Shown here piece after piece: positions 45,021 to 52,860 of a stretch of 64,000 bases of DNA; the stretch's first letter is position 1, and every line of letters starts with the position of its first letter. The notes beneath the pieces are model-generated. The model was not told the DNA's origin, made no database searches, and was given only the letters and a program-made list of their open reading frames with translations. Position numbers and translations under genes: made by a program. Source of the DNA: Flavobacterium sp. N1736 (GTDB lineage: Bacteria > Bacteroidota > Bacteroidia > Flavobacteriales > Flavobacteriaceae); contig NZ_CP109994.1 in NCBI RefSeq assembly GCF_025947065.1, positions 558,001 through 622,000 of the forward strand, in the 5' to 3' direction.

Positions 45021-45881
45021 ATGAAAGATCCATTTTTAATTACAAAACAAGATATTTTAAAATTCTATAAACCCATAAATCCTCACACACATAAAGGACT
45101 TCAGGGACATGCCGTGATTATTGCCGGAAGTTATGGCAAAATAGGAGCAGCCGTTTTAGCATCAAAATCCTGTTTAAAATCCGGCTGCGGACTCGTAACG
45201 ACTTTTACACCAAAATATGGTTATCAAATCCTTCAAACCTCCATTCCCGAAGTTATGGTTATCACCGATGAAAATACCAATTTCATCACAAATATTCAGC
45301 TTTCAATACAACCGCAAGCAATTGGAATTGGACCCGGAATAGGGCAGGAGCTAGGTACACAAAAAGCATTATTTGAATTTTTAAGAATCAATAAAATACC
45401 TTTGGTTCTTGATGCCGATGCATTAAACATCTTATCAGAAAACCAATCCTGGCTCGAATTAGTTCCTGAAAACACCATTTTAACACCACACCCAAAAGAA
45501 CTCGAACGCCTAATTGGCAAATGGAATTCAGAATCGGAAAAGTTTCAAAAAACAATTGCTTTCTCAGAAAAATACAAAGTAATCATCGTCATGAAAGGCG
45601 CGCCAACTTACATCATAAATAAAGCAGAAATCTACGAAAACACAACCGGAAATGCCGCATTAGCAACAGCCGGAAGCGGAGATGTTTTAACCGGAATCCT
45701 GACAAGTTTATTAGCACAAGGCTACGAACCTAAATATACTGCAAAACTCGGCGTATTCCTCCACGGATTAACCGCAGATATTGCCCTGCCACAAACAGGT
45801 TATCAATCGTTTATAGCTTCAGATATTATAGAGAATTTAGGAAAAGCTTTTTTGGAATTAGAGAATGGGATAATTAGATAA
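45021..45881 (+). CDS. nnrD: ADP-dependent NAD(P)H-hydrate dehydratase
   Basis: A 286-residue enzyme of the YjeF C-terminal/ribokinase-like fold. It repairs damaged NAD(P)H hydrates using [26 protein letters not shown] opens the nucleotide-binding fold. [13 protein letters not shown] is the phosphate loop, [11 protein letters not shown] and [14 protein letters not shown] are family signatures, and [17 protein letters not shown] holds the catalytic GSGD. In many bacteria it is fused to the NAD(P)HX epimerase domain (Nnr); that domain is absent here. Confidence 0.94.
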   Translation: MKDPFLITKQDILKFYKPINPHTHKGLQGHAVIIAGSYGKIGAAVLASKSCLKSGCGLVTTFTPKYGYQILQTSIPEVMVITDENTNFITNIQLSIQPQAIGIGPGIGQELGTQKALFEFLRINKIPLVLDADALNILSENQSWLELVPENTILTPHPKELERLIGKWNSESEKFQKTIAFSEKYKVIIVMKGAPTYIINKAEIYENTTGNAALATAGSGDVLTGILTSLLAQGYEPKYTAKLGVFLHGLTADIALPQTGYQSFIASDIIENLGKAFLELENGIIR

Positions 45882-46349
45882 TTAGAGAATGGGATAATGA
45901 GATAATTAAATATAATGCACAAAATTCATTTATAAACTTTTGTTTGCAAACTAAAGTCTATATAAAAAAAGCGTATAAAAATCCGCGTTAATCTGCGTCT
46001 TCGCTTTAGCGAATCCGTTTCATCCGCGTACATTTTTCACAATCTCTATACAAACTAAAGTCTACACAAAATTAGTAATTGCGAGGAACGAAGCAACCCT
46101 ACTAACAATAGACTCAAAGTTTGATTTTGTAAGTGTGATTGCTTCGTTCCTCGCAATGACATAAAGAGCGTGTAAAAATCCGTGTTAATCTGCGTTTTCG
46201 CTTTAGCGAATCCGTTTCATCCGCGTACATTTTTCACATAAAACTTTGCGATCATTACGCTTAAACAAACAAAAAATCTAAGAAGTCTAAGTAAGTCTAA
46301 AAATCTAACAATCTAAATTAGTAAGTTTGTATTCCAGTAAATACTGCTT
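45882..46349. repeat. Repeat-rich gene-free stretch with a duplicated 70-base element
   Basis: Two 70-base direct copies, at 45971-46040 and 46168-46237, differ at only 3 positions (shared core TTCGCTTTAGCGAATCCGTT). Between them sits a perfect 19-base inverted repeat (46078-46096 against 46139-46157, arm ATTGCGAGGAACGAAGCAA). AGATAATTAGAGAATGGG direct repeats lie at the left end behind nnrD. I see no gene in it; promoter of the HipA-like gene must be at the right end. Confidence 0.7.
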
Positions 46350-47129
46350 ATGAAAAACTTCGATCTTAGAACCGTAAACGTTACGCGTTATATAACACCA
46401 CTACGCGAAGGCGGTTCTTTACCCGCTTTGGCAGAAGCCGATGACGATTTTAAATACGTCTTAAAATTTAAAGGAGCCGGTCACGGTGTAAAAGCTTTAA
46501 TAGCCGAATTAGTGGGCGGACAAATTGCAAAAGCTTTAAAATTACAGCTTCCCGAATTGGTTTTCGCCAATCTTGACGAAGCCTTTGGAAGAACCGAAGC
46601 CGACGAAGAAATTCAGGATTTACTGCAAGGAAGTCAGGGATTAAATCTGGCACTTCATTTTTTATCAGGAGCCATTACTTTTGATCCTGTTGTTACAACT
46701 GTTGATGCTAAATTAGCCTCACAAATCGTTTGGCTGGATGCTTATATTACCAATGTCGACCGTACTTTTAAAAATACAAATATGCTGATCTGGCATAAAG
46801 AATTATGGCTAATCGATCACGGTGCGTGTTTGTATTTTCATCATTCCTGGAATAATTGGGAACAACATGCCAAGAGTCCGTTTGCTTTGATAAAAGATCA
46901 CGTTTTATTGCCGCAAGCCTCACTTTTAAAAGAAGTCGACGCAGAATTCAAAACGCTTTTAACACCCGAAATTTTAAAAGAAATTGTAAATACAATTCCC
47001 TTAGAGTGGCTGCAATGGGAAGATACGGATGAAACACCGGAAACTTTGCGAAGCGTATACTTACAATTTTTGCAAACGAGATTAAATAATTCCGAAATCT
47101 TTGTAAATCAGGCTCAAAATGCAAGATAG
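46350..47129 (+). CDS. HipA-like kinase domain protein
   Basis: A 259-residue protein with a HipA-type Ser/Thr kinase core. YVLKF near residue 39 offers the ATP-binding Lys. DAYITNVDRTFKNTNML (130-146) has the catalytic Asp137 followed by the Asn metal ligands. LIDHGACLYF (155-164) takes the place of the DFG-type motif. It is shorter than E. coli HipA (~440) and lacks the N-terminal domain and a HipB partner. Instead it overlaps a DUF3037 gene by 11 bases. Target unknown; a role in growth control, defence or toxin action is inference. Confidence 0.82.
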   Translation: MKNFDLRTVNVTRYITPLREGGSLPALAEADDDFKYVLKFKGAGHGVKALIAELVGGQIAKALKLQLPELVFANLDEAFGRTEADEEIQDLLQGSQGLNLALHFLSGAITFDPVVTTVDAKLASQIVWLDAYITNVDRTFKNTNMLIWHKELWLIDHGACLYFHHSWNNWEQHAKSPFALIKDHVLLPQASLLKEVDAEFKTLLTPEILKEIVNTIPLEWLQWEDTDETPETLRSVYLQFLQTRLNNSEIFVNQAQNAR

Positions 47130-47502
47130 TCACTTATATGAATATGCAGTAATTCGCGTAGTACCAAGAGTTGAGCGCGAAGAATTCCTGAATATCGGAA
47201 TCATTTTATTTTGCAAAAAAGCCAAATTTATAAAAGTATTGTCCCATATCGACGATGCAAAAATAGAAACCCTTTCAAACGATTTTGATATCGAGCAATT
47301 GCATTGTAATGTTACCGCATTAAAGAAAATTGCAGCCGGAGAAAAAGACGGCGGACCAATTGGCGAAATGGATATTCCTTCGCGTTTTCGTTGGTTAACC
47401 GCAATCCGAAGTTCGGCAATTCAAACTTCAAGACCACATTCTGGATTATGTCAGGATTTAGAGAAAACAATTCAGAGATTATTTGAAGAGTTGGTGCTTT
47501 AA
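47119..47502 (+). CDS. DUF3037 family protein
   Basis: A 127-residue protein. HLYEYAVIRVVPRVEREEFLNIGIILFCKK is the family signature start, and SRFRWLTAIRSSAIQTSRPH with the Arg-rich loop is its second mark. Function unknown. It starts inside the HipA-like gene (11-base overlap), so the pair is co-translated. Such fixed pairing suggests that it is partner, substrate or antidote of the kinase. Confidence 0.85.
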   Translation: MQDSHLYEYAVIRVVPRVEREEFLNIGIILFCKKAKFIKVLSHIDDAKIETLSNDFDIEQLHCNVTALKKIAAGEKDGGPIGEMDIPSRFRWLTAIRSSAIQTSRPHSGLCQDLEKTIQRLFEELVL

Positions 47503-47725
47503 AAGAGGTTCAAAGGTTTACTTTAAAAAGAGGTTCAAAGGTTCATAGATGCAGAGGTTCAAAGGTTTTTCTTTGTGACTCTGCAATTAAAAAAACTTAG
47601 CGAATCTTTGCGTAACCCTTTGCGAACTTTGCGATAAAACCTGAAACTTGAAACCTGAAACCTAAAACTTGAAACCTAAAACTTGAAACCTAAAACTTGA
47701 AACTTGAAACCTGAAACCTGAGAAA
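47503..47725. repeat. GGTTCAAAGGTT and GAAACCTGAAAC repeat blocks
   Basis: 47503-47570 holds AGGTTCAAAGGTTTAC-type copies behind the DUF3037 stop. 47638-47723 holds about eight degenerate direct copies of CTTGAAACCTAAAA/CTGAAACC. Neither is coding; the spacing is not that of a CRISPR. Confidence 0.75.
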
Positions 47726-47740
47726 AAAAACTAAATTTTC

Positions 47741-48289
47741 TTAAAAATCCAATATTCCCGAAAGACATTCATTAGAAAAATGAAGCGTTATATTTTCCTT
47801 TTTTTGATTTTCAATAACTAATAAATCATGAGGTTTTAGATTGTATGGCTTCTCATTAATTTTAATAACTGTTGTATCTAAAGAAAATAAAAATATTATT
47901 TGAGCATTATAATTTTGATCATTATTGGTTAATTTCAGTTTGTGATGACTTATTTTTTTAGAAACCATCCAATTGAAATCAATGCCTTTTGTAAAAGAAG
48001 TCACTTCATCATCAGAATTAAATTCCATGATTTCATATTTCTCATAGATTCTTTTTTCTTTGTTTACCTCAATATCTAAGCAGTTATCAAGCATAACCAA
48101 GTATCGGGAATAACCTTTAAATTTGGTAAACTCTGACGGCACTTTCTCTATTGTAGCACTGCTTATTCTAAATACAAAATCTCTATCAGTATAGTTTGCT
48201 GTTTTCGGATATATCATATATTCATACGTCAATCCACCACTCCAAATAGAGGCTTTACTATTTTTTTTAGGAAAAAGTTGTATGTTCAT
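47741..48289 (-). CDS. HutD/Ves family cupin-like protein
   Basis: A 182-residue protein. IWSGGLTYEYMIYPKTANYTDRDFVFRISSATI is the N-terminal HutD signature (WSGG-T-E, then F-x-x-R-I-S-S-A), and FKGYSRYLVMLDNCLDI is the next strand pair of the double cupin fold. HutD is linked to histidine use and cold-shock-like protein Ves; the exact role is not known. hutH lies 10 kb away in this window. Flanked by short repeats on both sides. Confidence 0.85.
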   Translation of the reverse strand: MNIQLFPKKNSKASIWSGGLTYEYMIYPKTANYTDRDFVFRISSATIEKVPSEFTKFKGYSRYLVMLDNCLDIEVNKEKRIYEKYEIMEFNSDDEVTSFTKGIDFNWMVSKKISHHKLKLTNNDQNYNAQIIFLFSLDTTVIKINEKPYNLKPHDLLVIENQKKENITLHFSNECLSGILDF

Positions 48290-48299
48290 TTATTGAATA

Positions 48300-48346
48300 A
48301 GGTTCAAAGGTTCAGAGGGACAAAGGTTCAAAGGTTTAAAGGTTTT
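48300..48346. repeat. GGTTCAAAGGTT repeat
   Basis: AGGTTCAAAGGTTCAGAGGG and ACAAAGGTTCAAAGGTTTAA: degenerate direct copies before the HutD gene start. Confidence 0.7.
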
Positions 48347-48358
48347 CCGCAGAGATCT

Positions 48359-48430
48359 TTACCTTCTTTCTTGTGATATTACAGAAAAAAGAATAAATAT
48401 TACAAAGCCTAAAATTGTATTTATTTTCAT
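48359..48430 (-). CDS. Possible 23-residue hydrophobic peptide
   Basis: ATG at 48430 and TAA at 48361-48359 give MKINTILGFVIFILFSVISQ then ERR. It looks like a small membrane protein or the leftover signal peptide of a lost gene. No ribosome-binding site or family seen; kept at low confidence. Confidence 0.25.
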   Translation of the reverse strand: MKINTILGFVIFILFSVISQERR

Positions 48431-48520
48431 TTATTGAAATATTTATTAGGACTTCAAATTTCCGGATACATCTTCAAGCCTGCTTTAAATTAACTTAGAT
48501 CACTTATAGGGTGATTTTTT

Positions 48521-49027
48521 TTAGATTTTTTTCTCTAAAAAGATAAATTCCAAAGGTGTATTTGAAATATTAATATGAATATCGCTTGAAGGAAAAGCTT
48601 CTTTTTCTCCCGTTTCAACATAACCGTGACGTTTGTACCACGCAATAAGTTCTGCACGAACCGAAACAACGGTCATACTAATAGTAGATAATCCTAAAGT
48701 TTTTGCATGGTTTTCACCTTCAGCCAATAGTTTTTTTCCAATGCCGGCATTTTGCAATTCAGGCGAAACAGTTAACATTCCCAAATACAATTGATCTTCT
48801 TTTTCTACTAACAAAACAGAACCAATAATTCTATCATTCTCGGTATATTTCAGGAACGTATTTTTAGGATCTGAAATGATTTGCGTTAATTCTTCTTCGG
48901 TTGTTCTTTTTCCTTCTAATAAATGCGCTTCTGTAGTCCAGCCTTTTTTAGAAGTTTCACCTCTGTATGCTGAATTTATTAAGGTTGTTAATGCTGGAAT
49001 GTCTTGTAATGTTACTTTTGAAATCAT
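48521..49027 (-). CDS. GNAT family N-acetyltransferase
   Basis: A 168-residue acetyltransferase. LYLGMLTVSPELQNAGIGKKLLAEGENHAK is motif A with the Q/R-x-x-G-x-G/A acetyl-CoA loop (QNAGIG), and ELIAWYKRHGYVETGEKE is motif B. The frame opens at 49153, but that extension has no GNAT content and overlaps the divergent methyltransferase start. The ATG at 49027 (MISKVTLQDIPAL) fits the fold. Substrate unknown; possibly amino group or antibiotic-type acetylation. Confidence 0.9.
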   Translation of the reverse strand: MISKVTLQDIPALTTLINSAYRGETSKKGWTTEAHLLEGKRTTEEELTQIISDPKNTFLKYTENDRIIGSVLLVEKEDQLYLGMLTVSPELQNAGIGKKLLAEGENHAKTLGLSTISMTVVSVRAELIAWYKRHGYVETGEKEAFPSSDIHINISNTPLEFIFLEKKI

Positions 49028-49138
49028 AAAATGTGTATGCTGTAAATAATTGTCGTATTCAATCGAATTTTTCGATAAATGTAAGGAAATATATAAATAA
49101 AAATATGAAATTTGTTTAGAACAGAAAATCAAGAAAGT

Positions 49139-49909
49139 ATGGGTAGAATGCATTTATTTGAATTTGAAGATCAACAATGGCTTCCTGAATTTATTAGAAA
49201 TTATATAACTGATTTTTTACAGTTTCTGTCGAATAATACCGCCATGTATAAAGGAATTTTACCCATAATAGAAAAAGGACTAAAAGAAAGTAAAACGAAT
49301 CAAATTATCGATTTGGGTTCAGGCGGTGGAGGCGGATTAATTTGGCTGAACAACGAATTACGAAAAAACAACCCCGATCTTAAAATTTTGCTGACGGATT
49401 ATTTTCCTAATATTCCTGCATTCGAGCACACACAAAAGCAAGCAGATAATTTCGAATTTATAAAAACGCCAGTCGACGCCAAAAATGTTCCTGAAAATCT
49501 AAAAGGACTTCGAACACAATTTTTGTCTTTTCATCATTTCAAACCCAAAGATGCACAGCAAATTCTGCAGAATGCTATTGATAAAAACAGCCCAATTGCC
49601 ATTTTTGAAGGGCAGGAAAGGACTGTTACAAGTATCCTTGCAATGATTTTTTCACCATTTACTGTTTTCTTGACAACGCCTTTTATAAGACCATTTAAGA
49701 TTGGCAGAATTATTTTTACGTATTTGATTCCAATTGTGCCATTATTGGTTTTATGGGATGGCGTTGTATCTTCATTAAGAACTTATTCTGTTGAAGAAAT
49801 GAATGCTTTAATCGCAAATTTAAACAACAAAGAAACTTACAATTGGGAAGTTGGAAAAGTAAAATCCGGACCTACTAAGATTTTGTATCTTGTAGGGACT
49901 AAGAAATAG
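49139..49909 (+). CDS. Class I SAM-dependent methyltransferase-like protein
   Basis: A 256-residue protein. NQIIDLGSGGGGGLIWL (from the ATG at 49139, residues ~50-66) is methyltransferase motif I, and DLKILLTDYFPNIPAFEHT is motif II. The C-terminal part (FSPFTVFLTTPFI, IFTYLIPIVPLLVLWDGVV) is unusually hydrophobic and may touch the membrane. Substrate not predictable. The frame opens with a TTG at 49112, but the ATG at 49139 (MGRMHLFEF) is the likelier start. Confidence 0.87.
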   Translation: MGRMHLFEFEDQQWLPEFIRNYITDFLQFLSNNTAMYKGILPIIEKGLKESKTNQIIDLGSGGGGGLIWLNNELRKNNPDLKILLTDYFPNIPAFEHTQKQADNFEFIKTPVDAKNVPENLKGLRTQFLSFHHFKPKDAQQILQNAIDKNSPIAIFEGQERTVTSILAMIFSPFTVFLTTPFIRPFKIGRIIFTYLIPIVPLLVLWDGVVSSLRTYSVEEMNALIANLNNKETYNWEVGKVKSGPTKILYLVGTKK

Positions 49910-49955
49910 TTTTTATTTTAAGTCTTTTGGTTTCAAGAGCGGCAAATTGAATTGA

Positions 49956-50033
49956 CTCCAGCTTTAGCTGGAGAAACAGAATTACATTAGAAAATGGCTT
50001 TAGCCGAATCTTTTGTATTTTTTGGCTAAAGCC
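49956..50033. repeat. Two palindromes of the GGCTTTAGCC/CTCCAGCT type
   Basis: CTCCAGCTTTAGCTGGAG (49956-49973) is an 18-base near-palindrome. GGCTTTAGCC (49996-50005) and GGCTAAAGCC (50024-50033) form a perfect 10-base stem. Both lie between the methyltransferase and XRE genes; the gap holds no gene. Confidence 0.7.
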
Positions 50034-50125
50034 GAATTTGTCAATTTATATAAATTATGAAAAGAGTATCTTACAAAAACAAGTTTGTTTTTTACCGAAA
50101 TTTATTTTCGTTTAAGAATTTTAAA

Positions 50126-50133
50126 TATCTTTG
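50126..50133 (+). promoter_or_regulatory. -7 element of the XRE regulator gene
   Basis: TATCTTTG, a perfect TAnnTTTG. The ATG follows only 4 bases after it, so the transcript may be leaderless or nearly so. Confidence 0.55.
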
Positions 50134-50137
50134 AATT

Positions 50138-50530
50138 ATGAGTACAGCAATAAAACCAAAACATATCGGCAGAAATATAAGCCGTATCAGAGAGCTTAAA
50201 GATATGAAACAAGAAGCACTGGCATATGCTTTAGGAATAAGTCAGCAGACAATTTCGGCTATTGAAAACAGCGAAACTGTAGAAGAACAAAGATTAATTG
50301 AGATAGCAAAAGCTCTTGAAGTTTCTGTTGAAGCAATTAAGAACTTTTCTGATGAAGGTGTTGTTAATTATTTTAATAGTTTTCATGATAATATTGTTAC
50401 AACAGGAAGTATCTTTGCTACAAATTGTACTTTTAATCCTTTAGATAAAGTAGTTGAACTTTACGAACGTTTGGTGCAAGCTGAAAAAGATAAAGTTGAG
50501 TATTTAGAGAAATTATTGAACGGGAAGTAA
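50138..50530 (+). CDS. Helix-turn-helix XRE family regulator
   Basis: A 130-residue protein. Residues ~10-70 are a Cro/C1-type helix-turn-helix (NISRIRELKDMKQEALAYAL, then GISQQTISAIENSETVEEQR). A short variable middle is followed by a C-terminal coiled-coil-like helix (LDKVVELYERLVQAEKDKVEYLEKLL) for dimers. Target genes are unknown. It lies convergent to the SIR2-like/DUF262 cassette with a strong hairpin between, so a regulatory link to that cassette is only a guess. Confidence 0.88.
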   Translation: MSTAIKPKHIGRNISRIRELKDMKQEALAYALGISQQTISAIENSETVEEQRLIEIAKALEVSVEAIKNFSDEGVVNYFNSFHDNIVTTGSIFATNCTFNPLDKVVELYERLVQAEKDKVEYLEKLLNGK

Positions 50531-50555
50531 CAGTTTTTGAAGATATATAAAAATG

Positions 50556-50585
50556 AAAAGAGACCTTTGATGAGGTCTCTTTTTT
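50556..50585. terminator. Hairpin terminator behind the XRE gene
   Basis: AAAAGAGACC (50556-50565) pairs with GGTCTCTTTT (50574-50583), followed by T's. Confidence 0.85.
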
Positions 50586-50667
50586 GTTTTCATTTTTTGG
50601 TTTTTGAGTCTCTTTGTGTTCACGAGCGGGACGCTCGCGTCAGCAGGGGAAAAAATTAAAATATAAA

Positions 50668-51720
50668 TTAACTTTTACAATATTCTACTAAAGATTTTAT
50701 TCTTCTATTTCTGTTATAAAAACTTTTAGTACCTGCAGACATTGATGATTTGTAAATTTTAATGTTTGGGTCTTGTGATTTTAATAGATATTCGGTGTAG
50801 AATTTTTCTACCTTAGTTTTCAAATTTTCATAATCAATATCTTCAATTTTATTCTCTTTTAAAAGTTCTACAGTTAATCCCCAAAGTGCATAGATATGAC
50901 TAACACCTTCAACTTTTAACTTTTTATAATCAAGGTTTAATCTAGATAAAATTTCGACACTTTCCATAAATTTTTTTTCAAAAGAAGTAATTTGAGTAGA
51001 GTCAGATTTACTATACTGAGAAATTTTTTCGTCAATGATTTCTGGTTTATCTCCAATTTTAATTTCATCTTCAATTGAAGTAAGAAGTAATTCTATAATA
51101 AATTCTTCATCTTCTAATCTATTTCTTTGTAATTTATCTAAAATTGGTTTTAGAGTTTCGTTACCGGCTAATATTTTTACTAATTTTAAAAAGTTTGAAT
51201 CATTAAATTTTGCATTTCTAAGTTCTTGTTTCGTAAGTGGCTCACCATTCCTGTTTAGTCTGTCAAAAATATTATTAACAATATCTGATACATCAGTATC
51301 GATATATTCTACAGTAATATCATATCTCCAAAATACTTTTTTCCAGTCAGTTAGTTCTGGTTTGTCAAGATCTTTAAAATTGATATTTGATAAATCTTCT
51401 GAACCAAATCCGTCAGAATGAAAATCTTCAGGGGTATTAATTTTATTTGCTATAAAATCTAAAATTGAAGTAAGTCTTTGTTTTCCATCAATTACATCAT
51501 ACATTGTTTTGCCAGATGTTTCATCAATATGTTGATGTAAAAAGATGGGTGGAATTGGAAAATTTTTCAAAATAGTATCGATTAGAAAAGATTTTTTACT
51601 TTCACTCCAAACATCACTTTTACGCTGATAGCTTGGATCAAAATTATATTTGTTTAACTGAAAGTTTTCCCAAAAAGTTGCAATATTTATTGTGGTGCTA
51701 TTTCTATTTAATATTTTCAT
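50668..51720 (-). CDS. DUF262 domain protein (GmrSD N-domain type)
   Basis: A 350-residue protein. Residues ~10-110 hold the DUF262/ParB-like fold: NFDPSYQRKSDVWS (27-40), IPPIFLHQHID, and the signature DGKQRLTSI (78-86). IFDRLNRNGEPLTKQELRNA (~165) is the second typical block. DUF262 proteins hydrolyse nucleotides and in GmrSD, BrxU and SspE sense or attack modified or foreign DNA. No DUF1524 HNH nuclease domain is attached. It starts 1 base behind the stop of the SIR2-like gene. Visibly richer in A and T than thrC next to it. Confidence 0.92.
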   Translation of the reverse strand: MKILNRNSTTINIATFWENFQLNKYNFDPSYQRKSDVWSESKKSFLIDTILKNFPIPPIFLHQHIDETSGKTMYDVIDGKQRLTSILDFIANKINTPEDFHSDGFGSEDLSNINFKDLDKPELTDWKKVFWRYDITVEYIDTDVSDIVNNIFDRLNRNGEPLTKQELRNAKFNDSNFLKLVKILAGNETLKPILDKLQRNRLEDEEFIIELLLTSIEDEIKIGDKPEIIDEKISQYSKSDSTQITSFEKKFMESVEILSRLNLDYKKLKVEGVSHIYALWGLTVELLKENKIEDIDYENLKTKVEKFYTEYLLKSQDPNIKIYKSSMSAGTKSFYNRNRRIKSLVEYCKS

Positions 51721-51721
51721 C

Positions 51722-52726
51722 TTAAATGAGTGGTTTTGAATTGTTATAAAAAATTACTTTATCGAACAAAGTAGTTATTATTGCATTGAATACTTTTGGA
51801 GTATAAGGATTTATAACTTTAACTTCATCTATTTCAGGATTAATGCTAGTTAAGATTGAGTCTATTTCTAATCGATCAACGTGCCAATAAGACAACCCAC
51901 ATATTATTAACTCATCATTTTTATTTAGTGATTTTGCAACTTCTTTTGCGTTATCTCTAATTTCTTTAGCCCATTTAAAATCTAATCTACTCGAGTCGCC
52001 TGCGGGAGGAATAATTGCATTTACGGAATTTAAAGCATCGATATTATTATATTCAATTTTAAACTCACTAATTTCTCCATCATTAGAATCACTATCATAA
52101 CGGATTGCGAAAGCTTCTTTTTGTTTTTTAACTCGATGAGAAAAACTTATTGAACCATGAGGTTTATATATTTTTATTTTTTTGCTTTGATCATCAAGTT
52201 TTGCAATGTCAAAATGGATATTACTTTTTTTTAATATTCTTTCTAGCAAAATGTCATAATTGAAAGTTACAATATGAATTTTATCTACATCAGTAGAATT
52301 ATATAATTCATTTAAATATTTAAACCATGGCCAATCTGAAAAATCCAATTTGTTAATATCTATTTGTTTATCATAGTAAACGAACAAAGCTTGCAAATAG
52401 GTTACTAATTCTTTATATGCTTTGATATAAATATTTGCAGGTTTTGTGTTGTTTTTATGAAGTATGTTAGCACAAGTAATTATGTCTTCAATTAAATTTA
52501 TTGCATCCTCATTTGACATATTTGGTCTTGCTCCTAATGTCCATAAATTGGGGCAATATCTGTAAGATAAAAAGCCAGGTTTATCATTCCCAGGCCAATT
52601 CACTAATTCCCCATTTGAAAATAAGTTACTGACATTAATACCACTATCAATTTTATTTTTTAAATGATTAATAAGGTCGATTGTGAAACCATTGCCAAGT
52701 AGAATAAAGTAATTTTTTTTTCCCAT
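51722..52726 (-). CDS. SIR2-like domain protein
   Basis: A 334-residue protein with the marks of the SIR2-like (NAD-binding) superfamily. ILLGNGFTIDL (8-18) is the first nucleotide loop, HIVTFNYDILLERIL (151-165) has the T-x-N-Y-D...E motif, KPHGSISF (188-195) has the catalytic His-Gly, and IICGLSYWHVD (274-284) is the late GxS strand. In anti-phage systems such domains destroy NAD+ on infection. Here it is the first gene of a two-gene unit with DUF262. That it is an NADase and a defence effector is inference; alternatives are a deacetylase-like or regulatory role. Confidence 0.82.
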   Translation of the reverse strand: MGKKNYFILLGNGFTIDLINHLKNKIDSGINVSNLFSNGELVNWPGNDKPGFLSYRYCPNLWTLGARPNMSNEDAINLIEDIITCANILHKNNTKPANIYIKAYKELVTYLQALFVYYDKQIDINKLDFSDWPWFKYLNELYNSTDVDKIHIVTFNYDILLERILKKSNIHFDIAKLDDQSKKIKIYKPHGSISFSHRVKKQKEAFAIRYDSDSNDGEISEFKIEYNNIDALNSVNAIIPPAGDSSRLDFKWAKEIRDNAKEVAKSLNKNDELIICGLSYWHVDRLEIDSILTSINPEIDEVKVINPYTPKVFNAIITTLFDKVIFYNNSKPLI

Positions 52727-52860
52727 TAATTAAATTTAAATATGTATAGTAGACTATTTTTAATAAAATATAAAGTGCTAAAATATTAAAAAAATAACGA
52801 CAAATTACATCAAAATAAATCTGTGCAAATTATGCCCTATATTTTTAAATAAAGATAAAA

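Noticed and set aside
47638..47725. Possible CRISPR array
   Set aside because: Tandem degenerate units of about 14 bases without spacers.
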